This document shows, one piece after another, positions 15,166 to 24,178 of a DNA stretch of 43,710 nt. The notes under the pieces are model-generated. The model did no database searches. It worked only from the letters and a program-made list of their open reading frames with translations, and was not told the origin of the DNA. The stretch is from Sporosarcina sp. P13 (GTDB taxonomy: Bacteria > Bacillota > Bacilli > Bacillales_A > Planococcaceae), in NCBI RefSeq assembly GCF_002743055.1, contig NZ_PDYM01000027.1, positions 1 to 43,710 on the forward strand. The letters run 5' to 3'. The position numbers and the translations under genes are program-made. Numbering within the stretch: position 1 is the first letter of the stretch; each line of letters starts with the position of its first letter.

Positions 15166-17138
15166 CATTCATTTCCCCTCTCGACGTATTGATTGATTGT
15201 ATCTTTTAACTTACTCACAGCTTCTTCTATTGTCTCTACTTCCAATTGGCAGGCAGCATTCGTCAAATGACCGCCACCTCCCAAATCTTCCATGATGACT
15301 TGGACATTTAAATCACCTAAAGAACGGGTGCTAATTCCAATCCTTCCATCCGCACGCTTGGCTATGACAAATGATGCAGAAATGCCTTGCATCGTTAGAA
15401 GTATATCCGCCGTTTGCGCGATGAGCACGGGGCTGTGGATGATATCATCATGTCCCTTAGCAATCGCTATTTCACCAGATCCGACCAATTCTACCGTTTC
15501 AATTAATTTAGAACGCTCGATATATGTCGTAATATCTTCCTTTAACAAACGCTGTACAAGTACGGTATCTGCTGCATTTGTCCGTAAATAGGAAGCAGCT
15601 TCAAAGGTACGTGCACCTGTACGCAACGTAAAGCTTTTCGTATCGACAACAATACCCGCAAGCATTGCCGTTGATTCTAGCATCGTTAACTTTTCATTCT
15701 TTGGCTGATACTCTAGCAACTCCGTGACAAGTTCCGCCGTAGAGGACGCGTATGGCTCCATGTAGACGAGTACGGTGTTGTTGATGAACTCTTCCCCGCG
15801 ACGGTGATGGTCGATCAAAACAACCTTCTGTGCTTTGTCTAGGACACGCTCATCAATGACCATGCTCGGTTTATGTGTATCGACAATGACGACAAGTGAA
15901 CGCTCCGTCATCAATTCCAATGCTTCATCGGGCATAAGCATATGATTGAATAAGTCTTCATCTTTCTCAACTTCATCCATCAATCGGTTTACACTCGCAT
16001 CTAGCTCTTCAAAATTAACGACGACATACCCTTCAACACCGTTCATGCGGGCCATTTTACGAACACCGATAGATGCACCAATTGCGTCCATATCAGGCAT
16101 CTTATGCCCCATAACAAACACGCGATCACTGTCTTGAATTAAGTCACGCAACGCATGCGAGATGACACGCGCACGTACTCTTGTACGCTTCTCTACAGGG
16201 TTCGTTTTACCGCCGTAAAACTTCAGCTTACCATCATGATGTTTAATAGCCACTTGGTCACCACCGCGACCTAATACTAAGTCTAGACTCGACTGCGCTA
16301 ATTCACCTAGTTCTGTCAGTGATGTCGTACCCGTTCCTACACCAATACTGAGTGTAAGTGGTGCTGTATTCTTCGATGTATTTTCACGAATTGTATCCAA
16401 TAGGGCAAATTTTGTCTTCTCCAATTGTTCTAACGTACCTTCATTGAATACTGCCAAAAACCGTTCAGATGAAATACGCTTTACGAAAATACCATTTTCA
16501 TCTGCCCATTCATTGATCAGTGATGTGACAAGCGAGTTCATCTGACTTCTTGTTTGGTCATCCATCGTCTGAGTTAACTCATCGTAGTTATCGACAAGCA
16601 AAATCCCGATCGTAGTCCGATCTGCATAGTAAAGGGATTGAATCTTCATACGCTCTGTTACGTCAAATAAATAGAGTAATTTTTCTTCCGGCTTATAATA
16701 CACTTTATATGAGCGATTATTCAGTGTGATGACATCCCGCTCTGTATCCTCTTTCATGACTTGGCGGAAATCTTCATTCACTTCATAGAGTGTGGCTCCC
16801 ACCCATGACTTATCAGGATAAATAGTAGAGATGAACGGATTCACCCACTCAATTAATTGCTTATCATTAAGCAAGATAATTCCTATGGGCAATTCCAATA
16901 ACGCTTCTTCACCGACTTTTTTCATTCGATACGATAAAGTTTCAATATATTTTTCAGTTTCCAGATAGCCTTCATTCTCTGTCTTCCAGGCTATTGCCAA
17001 AGCTATAGCATAGAGGACTGCAAAAAATAGTCCAGCCCAGAATTGGAATAGCATTAGTAACACTGCACCTATAGCTCCTAGGAAAGACAAGACAGCTAGT
17101 GGAATTCGTATTGCTCGTTTTTTATAAAATAAATTCAA
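15165..17138 (-). CDS. gdpP: cyclic-di-AMP phosphodiesterase GdpP (YybT)
   Basis: 657 aa. Two N-terminal membrane segments (~10-55) precede a PAS-like domain (~75-165), a degenerate GGDEF domain (~170-300, without a GGDEF signature) and DHH/DHHA1 phosphodiesterase domains (~335-655). These carry [32 protein letters not shown] and a GGGGH near the end ([14 protein letters not shown]). GdpP breaks down c-di-AMP, which controls potassium and osmolyte uptake, wall homeostasis and beta-lactam tolerance. The start is TTG, 4 nt after the yybS stop; its AGGAG is rather far (13 nt), so translational coupling to yybS is likely. Confidence 0.97.
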   Translation of the reverse strand: MNLFYKKRAIRIPLAVLSFLGAIGAVLLMLFQFWAGLFFAVLYAIALAIAWKTENEGYLETEKYIETLSYRMKKVGEEALLELPIGIILLNDKQLIEWVNPFISTIYPDKSWVGATLYEVNEDFRQVMKEDTERDVITLNNRSYKVYYKPEEKLLYLFDVTERMKIQSLYYADRTTIGILLVDNYDELTQTMDDQTRSQMNSLVTSLINEWADENGIFVKRISSERFLAVFNEGTLEQLEKTKFALLDTIRENTSKNTAPLTLSIGVGTGTTSLTELGELAQSSLDLVLGRGGDQVAIKHHDGKLKFYGGKTNPVEKRTRVRARVISHALRDLIQDSDRVFVMGHKMPDMDAIGASIGVRKMARMNGVEGYVVVNFEELDASVNRLMDEVEKDEDLFNHMLMPDEALELMTERSLVVIVDTHKPSMVIDERVLDKAQKVVLIDHHRRGEEFINNTVLVYMEPYASSTAELVTELLEYQPKNEKLTMLESTAMLAGIVVDTKSFTLRTGARTFEAASYLRTNAADTVLVQRLLKEDITTYIERSKLIETVELVGSGEIAIAKGHDDIIHSPVLIAQTADILLTMQGISASFVIAKRADGRIGISTRSLGDLNVQVIMEDLGGGGHLTNAACQLEVETIEEAVSKLKDTINQYVERGNE

Positions 17139-17142
17139 TGTC

Positions 17143-18087
17143 TTAACTTCTCTCCTCTCTGTCTTTATCTATCCATGCGCGAATATTAATTGCGATATCT
17201 AACACACCGAGCATTACGGTGAATGGACTGAGGAACATTGCGAATAATGTAGCAAGTACGTTGATAATGACAGGTTGCTTCATCTTTCGCAATGCATAGT
17301 AAATCAATGCCAGACCTTGTAAAAAGAATAAGAATCGAAAGATAAGTATAGCATTCGCTTCCATTAGATAAAATGTCGTTCCTTGTTCTGGCTGCGACAG
17401 TATAGAAATCAATAATAGTGCCAGATAAACAACAACCGTCACAAACGGCAGACGCATAGTTAAGAAGGATGCAAACTTAGGGACCTTAAAACGTAAACGC
17501 GCAGCCACTGCCATAATGGGCATAATAAAAAAATAAGCTGAGATAAAAACTGACAAAATAAACAGAGATGGGACAATGGTTTGGTAATACGTAAATGCTT
17601 CTGCAACCATCCGTTCTACATCTTTTGTTGAATTACCCATTCCACTTAAAATGACAAGTGCTTCTTTTTGTATTGTCTCAAATTGTTGCAGTAGTTGATC
17701 GATTGGATTGATTTTGAAAAACCAAACAGATCCAACATACAGCGCACTTAAAGATATAAGAAGTGTTAGACCAGTTGCCATGAATACATAAAGCTTTGAC
17801 TTGCCAGTTCGAACAGCGTCTCCGATAACGAATCCGACCATACTTAAAACAATTGCAGAAGGAATAGATAATAGTCCACCAATCAGCAAGGTAATAAGCC
17901 ACGTACATGCAGCTACGAGCAACGTTGATAGTCGATCATAGCGTAAACGGTATAACGTCACAGGCAGTGGGATTAGCAACAATGTCAGCATCCCGAGTAA
18001 TGGCACATACAATGTAAATGCTAGTAGTATGGCGAAGAGTGCTACCATCATCGCACCATACGTAATTCTTCTAGTTTGATCTTGCAT
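17143..18087 (-). CDS. yybS: YybS, DUF2232 multi-pass membrane protein
   Basis: 314 aa with about eight hydrophobic segments, matching the YybS/DUF2232 family that sits before gdpP in Bacillales. Function is unknown; the domain resembles substrate-binding S components of transporters (family impression). The start was set to ATG 18087, 10 nt after GAGG. The in-frame GTG at 18096 has only one base between it and that site. It is the first gene of yybS-gdpP-rplI-dnaB. Confidence 0.93.
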   Translation of the reverse strand: MQDQTRRITYGAMMVALFAILLAFTLYVPLLGMLTLLLIPLPVTLYRLRYDRLSTLLVAACTWLITLLIGGLLSIPSAIVLSMVGFVIGDAVRTGKSKLYVFMATGLTLLISLSALYVGSVWFFKINPIDQLLQQFETIQKEALVILSGMGNSTKDVERMVAEAFTYYQTIVPSLFILSVFISAYFFIMPIMAVAARLRFKVPKFASFLTMRLPFVTVVVYLALLLISILSQPEQGTTFYLMEANAILIFRFLFFLQGLALIYYALRKMKQPVIINVLATLFAMFLSPFTVMLGVLDIAINIRAWIDKDREERS

Positions 18088-18341
18088 ATCATTCACGCCT
18101 CAATTCATTCACAGCTTTTTGTTTCTGCTTACCATTAATTGCGTAAGTGAACAAATTTGTATGAACACTGATTATAATTATTTTACATTCATCCTTCTAA
18201 TTGTATCATGATTCGATCTGAAATCAAAAGGCTGTGCCGTGTTGTCTTCCAGTTATATGGTAGGTATAACGATGAAGAGTAATTTCAAACTTCCACGATA
18301 CATCTCTGCTTACTATTCCCCTAACTTCATTAAATAGTTAA
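18088..18341. other. intergenic region upstream of yybS
   Basis: No gene seen. On the minus strand a TATAAT lies ~85 nt before yybS (around 18165-18172) with a poor -35 (TTAGAA, 18-nt spacer), a weak promoter candidate for yybS-gdpP-rplI-dnaB. The rest is AT-rich and unremarkable up to the rpsR terminator. Confidence 0.4.
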
Positions 18342-18385
18342 ATAAAAAACCACCACTGACTGAATAATTCAGTCAGTGGTGGTTT
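18342..18385 (-). terminator. rpsF-ssbA-rpsR operon terminator
   Basis: A nearly perfect palindrome (18347-18385, up to ~18 bp per arm: AAACCACCACTGACTGAA and its complement). It starts 5 nt after the rpsR stop and is followed by a T run on the minus strand. Confidence 0.93.
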
Positions 18386-18390
18386 GTATA

Positions 18391-18627
18391 TTACCGCTCT
18401 TCTGAAACGAACGGAAGAAGTGCCATGATGCGTGCACGTTTAATTGCAATCGTCAATTTACGTTGGTATTTAGCGCTCGTACCAGTAACTCGACGAGGCA
18501 ACATTTTTCCTCGCTCAGAGATAAACTTCTTCAACAAGTCAACATCTTTATAGTCAATGTTTGTAATGTTGTTAGAAGTGAAATAGCAAACTTTACGGCG
18601 TCTGCGACCTCCACGACGTGGTGCCAT
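18391..18627 (-). CDS. rpsR: 30S ribosomal protein S18
   Basis: 78 aa, full length. The basic N-terminus [15 protein letters not shown] and the conserved [19 protein letters not shown] and [13 protein letters not shown] segments are typical. S18 forms a dimer with S6 on the 30S platform. The start is ATG with AAGGAGG upstream. It is the last gene of rpsF-ssbA-rpsR. The single N-terminal Cys does not form a zinc set, so this is the C-minus type. Confidence 0.98.
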   Translation of the reverse strand: MAPRRGGRRRRKVCYFTSNNITNIDYKDVDLLKKFISERGKMLPRRVTGTSAKYQRKLTIAIKRARIMALLPFVSEER

Positions 18628-18672
18628 AATTGTTGTCCTCCTTCCTATTTGCGTATTAAGTGAAACGTTCTA

Positions 18673-19194
18673 TCAGAATGGCAAGTCATCATCAGTTACT
18701 TCGATTGGACCGCCGCCTGGTTGGAATGGATCATTGTCAACACGCGTCATATTTTGCTGACTCGGTTGGTAGGATTGCTGGTTGTTGTATCCTTGTCCTT
18801 GGTCTTGCATAGGTGCATTATACGAAGGTGCTCCACCGCCATAAGACGGTGCTTGCGACCGTTCTGTATTAGCTCCACGCGGTTCTAGGAATTGGGTACT
18901 GTCCGCAACAACTTCTGTCGTGTAAACGCGCTTACCATCTTGTCCTTCAAAGCTGCCCGTCTGTATACGGCCATCTACTCCGGCAAGACTTCCTTTTCGT
19001 AAGTAATTCGCGATATTTTCAGCCTGTTTACGCCAAGCCACACAGCTAATAAAATCTGCTTCTCGCTCTCCTGACTGGTTAGAGAACGCACGGTTCACTG
19101 CCAGTGTAAATCGAGTCACAGCAATACCAGTTTGTGTATACTTTAGCTCAGGATCTTTCGTTAATCGACCAACTAAAACGACACGGTTTATCAT
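18673..19194 (-). CDS. ssbA: single-stranded DNA-binding protein SsbA
   Basis: 173 aa. An OB fold occupies ~1-110 ([45 protein letters not shown]). A flexible Gly/Gln/Ser-rich linker follows, then the acidic tail DDDLPF that recruits replication and repair proteins. The start is ATG with GGGAGG upstream. Placement between rpsF and rpsR is conserved in Firmicutes. Confidence 0.98.
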   Translation of the reverse strand: MINRVVLVGRLTKDPELKYTQTGIAVTRFTLAVNRAFSNQSGEREADFISCVAWRKQAENIANYLRKGSLAGVDGRIQTGSFEGQDGKRVYTTEVVADSTQFLEPRGANTERSQAPSYGGGAPSYNAPMQDQGQGYNNQQSYQPSQQNMTRVDNDPFQPGGGPIEVTDDDLPF

Positions 19195-19241
19195 TCAGAA
19201 TCAAACCTCCCTCATCATTGGAATAAATTATTTATATCAGC

Positions 19242-19529
19242 TTACGCATCCACACGAACTGTCATATGACGAAGAATACCTTCGTTGATGTTCGCTAGAC
19301 GTGTAAATTCATCGATTGCTTCGTTACCAGCGTTTGCAGTTACTAATTGGTAGTAACCTTCACGTAGATCGTCGATTTCGTATGCAAGACGACGCTTGCC
19401 CCACTCTTTCGACTCGATGATTTCCGCTCCGTTTGAAGTTAAGACGTTATCAAAACGTTCAATCAACGCTTTTTTCGCGTCATCTTCAAGAGTTGGGCGC
19501 ATAATGTACATAATCTCGTACTTTCTCAT
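19242..19529 (-). CDS. rpsF: 30S ribosomal protein S6
   Basis: 95 aa. [19 protein letters not shown], the [18 protein letters not shown] strand pair and [11 protein letters not shown] are typical of S6, partner of S18 on the platform. A TTG codon immediately precedes the ATG; the ATG, 8 nt after GGAGGT, is the better start. It is the first gene of rpsF-ssbA-rpsR, with its own promoter and a leader hairpin upstream. Confidence 0.98.
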   Translation of the reverse strand: MRKYEIMYIMRPTLEDDAKKALIERFDNVLTSNGAEIIESKEWGKRRLAYEIDDLREGYYQLVTANAGNEAIDEFTRLANINEGILRHMTVRVDA

Positions 19530-19550
19530 CAATAGTCACCTCCTTATGGA

Positions 19551-19578
19551 CTTGGCCCTGCTTTTTCAAGCGGGCAAG
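19551..19578 (-). promoter_or_regulatory. rpsF leader hairpin, possible S6:S18 autoregulatory site
   Basis: The leader between the rpsF promoter and its ribosome binding site folds as CTTG-CCC-GCTT with a GAAA loop and AAGC-GGG-CAAG, with small bulges. S6:S18 complexes repress rpsF operons through leader hairpins in several bacteria. The position fits; I cannot confirm the CCG-type recognition motif by eye. Confidence 0.4.
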
Positions 19579-19612
19579 GAGTAAGTAATTTAGATATTAC
19601 TCACATCAGTTG

Positions 19613-19641
19613 ATATTACCATAGCTTCACTTTAATATCAA
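19613..19641 (-). promoter_or_regulatory. sigma-A promoter of the rpsF operon
   Basis: On the minus strand TTGATA (19641-19636) and TAATAT (19618-19613) are separated by 17 bp. The predicted start near 19606 leaves a leader of ~75 nt before rpsF. Confidence 0.6.
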
Positions 19642-19683
19642 CCCTTAATATACTATACTGAATATGTTAAGGAGTGATTTCGT

Positions 19684-20226
19684 ATGGAACAACAAGATCC
19701 TGTCATTGTAGAGTTGGAACTACAAAAGCTCGCGAAGCAAAGTATTTGGCTGACTTTTCTTCCGCTCATTGGACTTTTATTGATTCGTTTCTTTTTGGAA
19801 GGTGGATTATTCCTGTCTTTTTCATTATGGTATTTCCTGTACTTCATTATTGGTTATATTCTTTTGATTGTTATACATGAGTTTTTCCATCTGCTCGGCT
19901 TCCGTATTTTCTGCAATATACCGTGGAAGAACATGGACTACGGCGTCAATTTGAAAATGGGTGTCGCTTATGCCACAGCGGATCGGCTGATGGATAACAA
20001 AGGCATCCGTAAAGCTCTACTGTTGCCGTTTTGGATGACAGGTGTGTTACCGGCTGTCATTGCTCTTTACATTGGCGATGGCGTGTTGCTGACGCTAAGC
20101 GCTATGCTCATTGGCGGGGCGGCTGGTGACTTTGCGATGTATAAAGAATTGAAGAAGTTTCCCGACAATGCCATGGTGAAGGATGATCCAGAATTGCCGA
20201 AGTTGTATATTTATCCGGCTAAATGA
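19684..20226 (+). CDS. DUF3267-type membrane protein with HExxH motif
   Basis: 180 aa. About four hydrophobic segments (~22-40, 42-65, 118-138, 140-155), with HEFFH at ~66-70 at the end of the second. This matches the DUF3267 group of putative membrane zinc metalloproteases, here in the small form found in Bacillales; substrate unknown. The start is ATG with AAGGAG 8 nt upstream. It stands alone on the plus strand between two leftward blocks and is therefore transcribed head-on to the replication fork. It shares a bidirectional terminator with ychF. Confidence 0.85.
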   Translation: MEQQDPVIVELELQKLAKQSIWLTFLPLIGLLLIRFFLEGGLFLSFSLWYFLYFIIGYILLIVIHEFFHLLGFRIFCNIPWKNMDYGVNLKMGVAYATADRLMDNKGIRKALLLPFWMTGVLPAVIALYIGDGVLLTLSAMLIGGAAGDFAMYKELKKFPDNAMVKDDPELPKLYIYPAK

Positions 20227-20352
20227 AAAATGCTGGATTTAAAAGAGTACTTAGTAAGTGGTTCTGGATTTACGGCAAAGATGTGCTCCTAACGCGTACG
20301 CACGGAACGCAGTGAAATGGTAACCTTTCCACTCCATACCTTTATATAATGC

Positions 20353-20395
20353 AAAAAGCTGTTTCTCCTTTTATTACAGGAGAAACAGCTTTTTT
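20353..20395. terminator. bidirectional terminator between the DUF3267 gene and ychF
   Basis: AAAAAGCTGTTTCTCC pairs perfectly over 16 bp with its complement at 20379-20394. The A and T runs at the base serve both strands. Confidence 0.93.
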
Positions 20396-20396
20396 A

Positions 20397-21497
20397 TTAT
20401 ACGTTAAAACGGAACAGCATAACGTCACCGTCTTTAACGATATACTCTTTACCTTCCAAACGAACTTTACCGGCTTCTTTTGCTGCCGTCATTGAACCGT
20501 GCTCAACTAAATCATCATACGCTACTGTTTCTGCACGAATGAATCCGCGCTCGAAGTCTGTATGAATTACACCCGCACATTGCGGAGCTTTCATCCCTAG
20601 ACGGAACGTCCATGCACGAACTTCTTGTACGCCTGCCGTGAAGTATGTAGCGTATCCAAGCAATTTGTACGTTGCTTTGATCAACTGATCTAGACCCGAT
20701 TCTTTTATGCCTAATTCTTCAAGGAACATTTCTTTCTCATCGTCTTCAAGCTCTGCCATTTCTTCTTCAATCTTCGCACAAACAACGATGACTTCTGCAT
20801 TATCTTTCGCAGCGAAGTCACGTACTTGCTGAACATATGGGTTATTGTCCGCATCTACGATTTCATCTTCTGAAACGTTAGCCACATATAACATCGGCTT
20901 GATCGTCAATAAATTCATACCTTTGATTACTTGGAATTCATCATCCGTCAAATCAATTGCACGAGCCGCCATTTCTTTTTCAAAGCCATCTCGCAACTTC
21001 AATAACACAGGTTCTTCAATCATTGCATCTTTTTCTTTTTGTTTGGCCATTTTAGAGACACGTGCTAAACGCTTATCCACACTTTCCATATCAGCCAAAA
21101 TCAATTCCAAGTTTATGATATCAATATCATAAAGTGGATCTACTTTTCCCGCCACGTGCGTAATATTCTCATCTTCAAAACAACGGACCACTTGGCAAAT
21201 TGCATCCACGTCACGAATATGCGAAAGGAACTTGTTTCCAAGACCTTCACCTTTACTCGCGCCTTCTACAATCCCTGCAATATCTGTAAATTCAAATGCC
21301 GTCGGTACCGTCTTCTTTGGCGTGACAAGTTCTGTCAGTTTATCTAAACGTTCATCTGGTACTTCAACAATCCCCACGTTTGGATCAATTGTACAGAACG
21401 GATAGTTTGCCGCCTCTGCTCCTGCTTTTGTAATTGCATTAAATAATGTTGATTTTCCTACATTCGGAAGACCTACAATTCCTGCCGTTAACGCCAT
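20397..21497 (-). CDS. ychF: redox-regulated ATPase YchF (Obg-related)
   Basis: 366 aa. The P-loop GLPNVGKSTLFN (~8-19), switch region FTDIAGIVEGASKGEGLGN, a coiled-coil insert (~125-180), NVSE in place of the GTPase NKxD motif (which makes the family prefer ATP), and a C-terminal TGS domain (~280-366) are all present. It associates with ribosomes and affects stress responses. The start was set to ATG 21497, giving MALTAGIVGLPN as in relatives; an in-frame GTG three codons upstream lies too close to the ribosome binding site. It is the last gene of mscS-yyzM-ychF, ~100 nt after yyzM. Confidence 0.98.
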   Translation of the reverse strand: MALTAGIVGLPNVGKSTLFNAITKAGAEAANYPFCTIDPNVGIVEVPDERLDKLTELVTPKKTVPTAFEFTDIAGIVEGASKGEGLGNKFLSHIRDVDAICQVVRCFEDENITHVAGKVDPLYDIDIINLELILADMESVDKRLARVSKMAKQKEKDAMIEEPVLLKLRDGFEKEMAARAIDLTDDEFQVIKGMNLLTIKPMLYVANVSEDEIVDADNNPYVQQVRDFAAKDNAEVIVVCAKIEEEMAELEDDEKEMFLEELGIKESGLDQLIKATYKLLGYATYFTAGVQEVRAWTFRLGMKAPQCAGVIHTDFERGFIRAETVAYDDLVEHGSMTAAKEAGKVRLEGKEYIVKDGDVMLFRFNV

Positions 21498-21598
21498 TCT
21501 TCCCACACCCTTCTCATCTATCTAATATCTAAAAACTTTATTATTCGTTAGTCAACCATTTCATTATAAGGACAATCCCTATGAATGTCTATGTGTTC

Positions 21599-21796
21599 TC
21601 AAGACTCGTTCTTCAGCAGAACCTTTTTCATCTTCTTCGCAAATTCATTACGCGGAATCATGACGCTATGCCCACAACCTTCACACTTGATACGAATGTC
21701 GGCACCCATACGTATGATTTTCCATGCATTTGTTCCACAAGGATGTGGTTTTTTCATCTCTACAACGTCATGCAAATCAAACACTTTCTCCGCCAT
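21599..21796 (-). CDS. yyzM: DUF951 small zinc-ribbon-like protein (YyzM)
   Basis: 65 aa, whole family length. FDLHDVVEMKKPHPCG and IKCEGCGHSVMIPR give a Cys at residue ~20 and a CEGC pair, likely one metal site. Function is unknown in the family, which is almost always next to ychF or mscS near the origin in Firmicutes. The start is ATG with AAAGGAG upstream, inside the end of mscS (20-nt overlap), so translation is coupled. Confidence 0.93.
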   Translation of the reverse strand: MAEKVFDLHDVVEMKKPHPCGTNAWKIIRMGADIRIKCEGCGHSVMIPRNEFAKKMKKVLLKNES

Positions 21797-22733
21797 CTTG
21801 TGAATCTCCTTTCATCTTTTCCTGATATAGCACCATTTTCGGGTATGGTAGCTCAATCCCATTCTCATCCATAAACCTCTTCAAGTCTTGACGTAATTTT
21901 CGTCCTGCTCCAAAGTTTGCAACTGGTTCTGTTACCGCTATAATACGTAGCACAACACTAGAGGCGTCAAGTCTTTGAACACCTATCACTTCCGGAATAC
22001 CAATCACTTCTGCATAACGATCCTTTGGTAGGTTATTCAAAAATCCACTAATTAATTCTGCTGCATGATCAATATCCGTTTCATAAGACAAGTCAAGATC
22101 CAATATGAGTTTAGAATTATTCACGGAAAAATTGATTACCTCGCCAATTTGTCCATTAGGTACGATATACAGTTCACCCCCGAATAATGCGATTTTTGTT
22201 GTTCGTAATCCAATTTCCGTTACCGTTCCTTCAGCTGCATTGATTCGGACATAATCCCCCACCCCAAATTGATCTTCAAAAATAATGAAAAACCCCGAGA
22301 TGATGTCTTTTACTAAACTCTGTGCACCAAATCCAACTGCTAGACCAAGAACCCCCGCACCAGCTAAAATTCCTTTCACATCAATTTTAAACTCCGACAA
22401 AATAGCCAATATAGCAGAAAAATATACTACATACGTCAATGCATTTTCAAGCAACTTGATAATGGTATTTTCTCGTCTTTCCGTCTTGCGCATTGGACTT
22501 TTTAGTTTAATAGTGAAAAAACGTCGAATGAATACATGACCCACTTTCACCAAAATACTAGCCACGACAATGATTAAAAAGATTCGCAACGTAAAAATTC
22601 CAGTTTCAAACCAAAATGTAGAATCGAACAATGTATTATTCGCATGTTTAGCCGTTTCTTCTACTGCCTGTTTAATCGTTTCTTCCACAGTTTCTAGGTT
22701 TTCTTTCACGTCTGCTTTTGTAGACACTGTCAT
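21777..22733 (-). CDS. small-conductance mechanosensitive channel (MscS family)
   Basis: 318 aa. An N-terminal amphipathic region (~1-40), TM segments at ~42-65 and ~90-115, and the pore helix GILAGAGVLGLAVGFGAQSLVKDIISGFFIIFE (~118-150) with Gly/Ala packing are seen. The beta domain EDQFGVGDYVRI and a C-terminal alpha/beta domain follow. MscS channels open on membrane tension to release solutes after osmotic downshock. The start was set to ATG 22733, 10 nt after GGAGG; longer in-frame extensions lack support. It is the first gene of mscS-yyzM-ychF. Confidence 0.96.
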   Translation of the reverse strand: MTVSTKADVKENLETVEETIKQAVEETAKHANNTLFDSTFWFETGIFTLRIFLIIVVASILVKVGHVFIRRFFTIKLKSPMRKTERRENTIIKLLENALTYVVYFSAILAILSEFKIDVKGILAGAGVLGLAVGFGAQSLVKDIISGFFIIFEDQFGVGDYVRINAAEGTVTEIGLRTTKIALFGGELYIVPNGQIGEVINFSVNNSKLILDLDLSYETDIDHAAELISGFLNNLPKDRYAEVIGIPEVIGVQRLDASSVVLRIIAVTEPVANFGAGRKLRQDLKRFMDENGIELPYPKMVLYQEKMKGDSQDGGESV

Positions 22734-22853
22734 TGAAAGAAATCCTCCTCTCGTATAAACCTTTACACCCCTGGCCATACTGCACAGCAATACGTACGTA
22801 GGCTTACTTTAGTAAGACAGCGTATAGAATTCATAAAGGAATGGTGTTTCCAT

Positions 22854-23495
22854 ATGTATATTGCTGAAACTTCTTCTTATCATTACCGTATTTCCTATAA
22901 AGAAACCGGGGTTGTTTGGAAATTAAGTTCTTATTTCGTTGAACATATCCCTTTTAAGCAGCAACCAATCGTTTTCTACTGCATAGGTACAGATCGTTCA
23001 ACCGGGGATTCCCTTGGCCCACTTACCGGCTCATATCTATCTGAGCTTAGTCTATTCCCTTATCCAGTCATCGGTACACTTGAAGATCCTTTACACGCGC
23101 TTAATCTACAACAGCGGATAGAACATACCAAAACGCTTTATCCTGACGCTTTTACTGTAGCCATAGACGCCTGCCTTAGTAAAAGGGACGCAGTCGGGCA
23201 GCTACTGTTCCAAGACGGTCCAATCTTGCCAGGGAAGGCTGTTGGAAAAGAACTACCCCCTGTTGGTGATGTGTCTATTAAAGGCATCGTTAATATTGCA
23301 GGTTTTATGGAACAAGCCGTCTTGCAAAGCACTCGATTACATCTACCCTTTGAAATGAGCAGAATGATTGGACGTGCTTTACAACTTGCGCACCATCGTC
23401 AAAAATCAGAAAGTGTAAACAATCGTGACAATTATAGCCACTACGCCGATCCCTGGAATAAAGTTCGCTATCCTGATTTTCGTCAAACCGATTAA
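22854..23495 (+). CDS. yyaC: YyaC, Gpr-related sporulation protein (DUF1256)
   Basis: 213 aa. The core IVFYCIGTDRSTGDSLGP, the GTLEDPLHA strand and VAIDACLSK, LPPVGDVSIKGIVN match the YyaC family, distantly related to the germination protease Gpr and restricted to endospore formers. This is the clearest sign that the organism sporulates. The exact role is unknown. The ribosome binding site is weak (GGTG, 7 nt before ATG). The last ~28 residues (from ~QKSES) look non-conserved and are encoded opposite the end of the DUF554 gene: the two converge and overlap by 90 nt. Confidence 0.92.
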   Translation: MYIAETSSYHYRISYKETGVVWKLSSYFVEHIPFKQQPIVFYCIGTDRSTGDSLGPLTGSYLSELSLFPYPVIGTLEDPLHALNLQQRIEHTKTLYPDAFTVAIDACLSKRDAVGQLLFQDGPILPGKAVGKELPPVGDVSIKGIVNIAGFMEQAVLQSTRLHLPFEMSRMIGRALQLAHHRQKSESVNNRDNYSHYADPWNKVRYPDFRQTD

Positions 23496-24110
23496 ATTCA
23501 AACCAATTGCCACAATCATTAATCCACCCGTTGCCGTCATTTCAGAAATAAAGAACTGTAGCAACTCGTCCGGAACAAAACGACTTATCAATGTGGCTAG
23601 GATTGTAATACTCCCTTGGTAAATGAGTAAAGGTATTGCGGAGAAAACCACGCCAATCCCTAAAGTGGAACTTAGAATAATAGAAGTGAAACCATCTACT
23701 ATTCCTTTCATCACCAATACATTATGGTCATTTCTAAGCCCGCTGTCGATTGCACCAATGATTGCCATGGAACCTACGCAAAATATCAGTGTAGCTGTCA
23801 CGAATCCTTGAGCAATTCCCGGGCTTCCCTTTCTTGCGGGCAACTTCTTTTCTATCCATTGACCTAAAAGGTTCACTTTTTGATCCAAGTCAATCCATTC
23901 ACCTATGATCGCTCCAATGACAATGCTTATGATCACAATAACAATTTGAGTTGTTTGGAATGTCATCTGTAAACCAATAGCTACAACTGCCAGACCAATA
24001 CCATACATAATTGTTTCTTTCATTCGTTCAGGTATACCGTGTAAAAATCGGCCAATTAATGTACCGATGATAATTGTCAATACATTAAAAAGCGAACCTA
24101 ACAATATCAT
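23406..24110 (-). CDS. DUF554 family membrane protein
   Basis: 234 aa with about six or seven hydrophobic segments, beginning MILLGSLFNVLTIIIGTLIGR and containing GAIIGEW, FCVGSMAIIGAIDSGL and MKGIVDGFTSIILSSTLGIGV, all typical of DUF554 (YdfK-like). Function unknown; the repeats suggest a transporter-like fold. It lies just downstream of parB, as in several Bacillales. Its 3' end overlaps yyaC on the other strand by 90 nt and no terminator lies between them. Confidence 0.92.
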   Translation of the reverse strand: MILLGSLFNVLTIIIGTLIGRFLHGIPERMKETIMYGIGLAVVAIGLQMTFQTTQIVIVIISIVIGAIIGEWIDLDQKVNLLGQWIEKKLPARKGSPGIAQGFVTATLIFCVGSMAIIGAIDSGLRNDHNVLVMKGIVDGFTSIILSSTLGIGVVFSAIPLLIYQGSITILATLISRFVPDELLQFFISEMTATGGLMIVAIGLNLIGLTKIRIANFIPGIGVVAIIVTIVYTF

Positions 24111-24137
24111 GTAGCCACGTCCATGTTCTATTCAAGA

Positions 24138-24171
24138 ATAAAACCTATTCTGCTTTATAAGCAAAATAGGT
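24138..24171 (-). terminator. parB terminator
   Basis: ACCTATT-TGCTT arms (24143-24171) with single-base bulges. The hairpin follows the parB stop and leads into a TTTTATT tract on the minus strand. Confidence 0.7.
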
Positions 24172-24178
24172 ATGTGTT

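Noticed and set aside
20223..20315. A 30-codon frame overlapping the DUF3267 stop as ATGA.
   Set aside because: The overlap is suggestive, but no separate ribosome binding site is visible and the product matches nothing I know. Left out as a gene.
22815..22845. A GTATA element upstream of yyaC as a forespore sigma -35.
   Set aside because: No matching -10 at the right spacing could be identified by eye.
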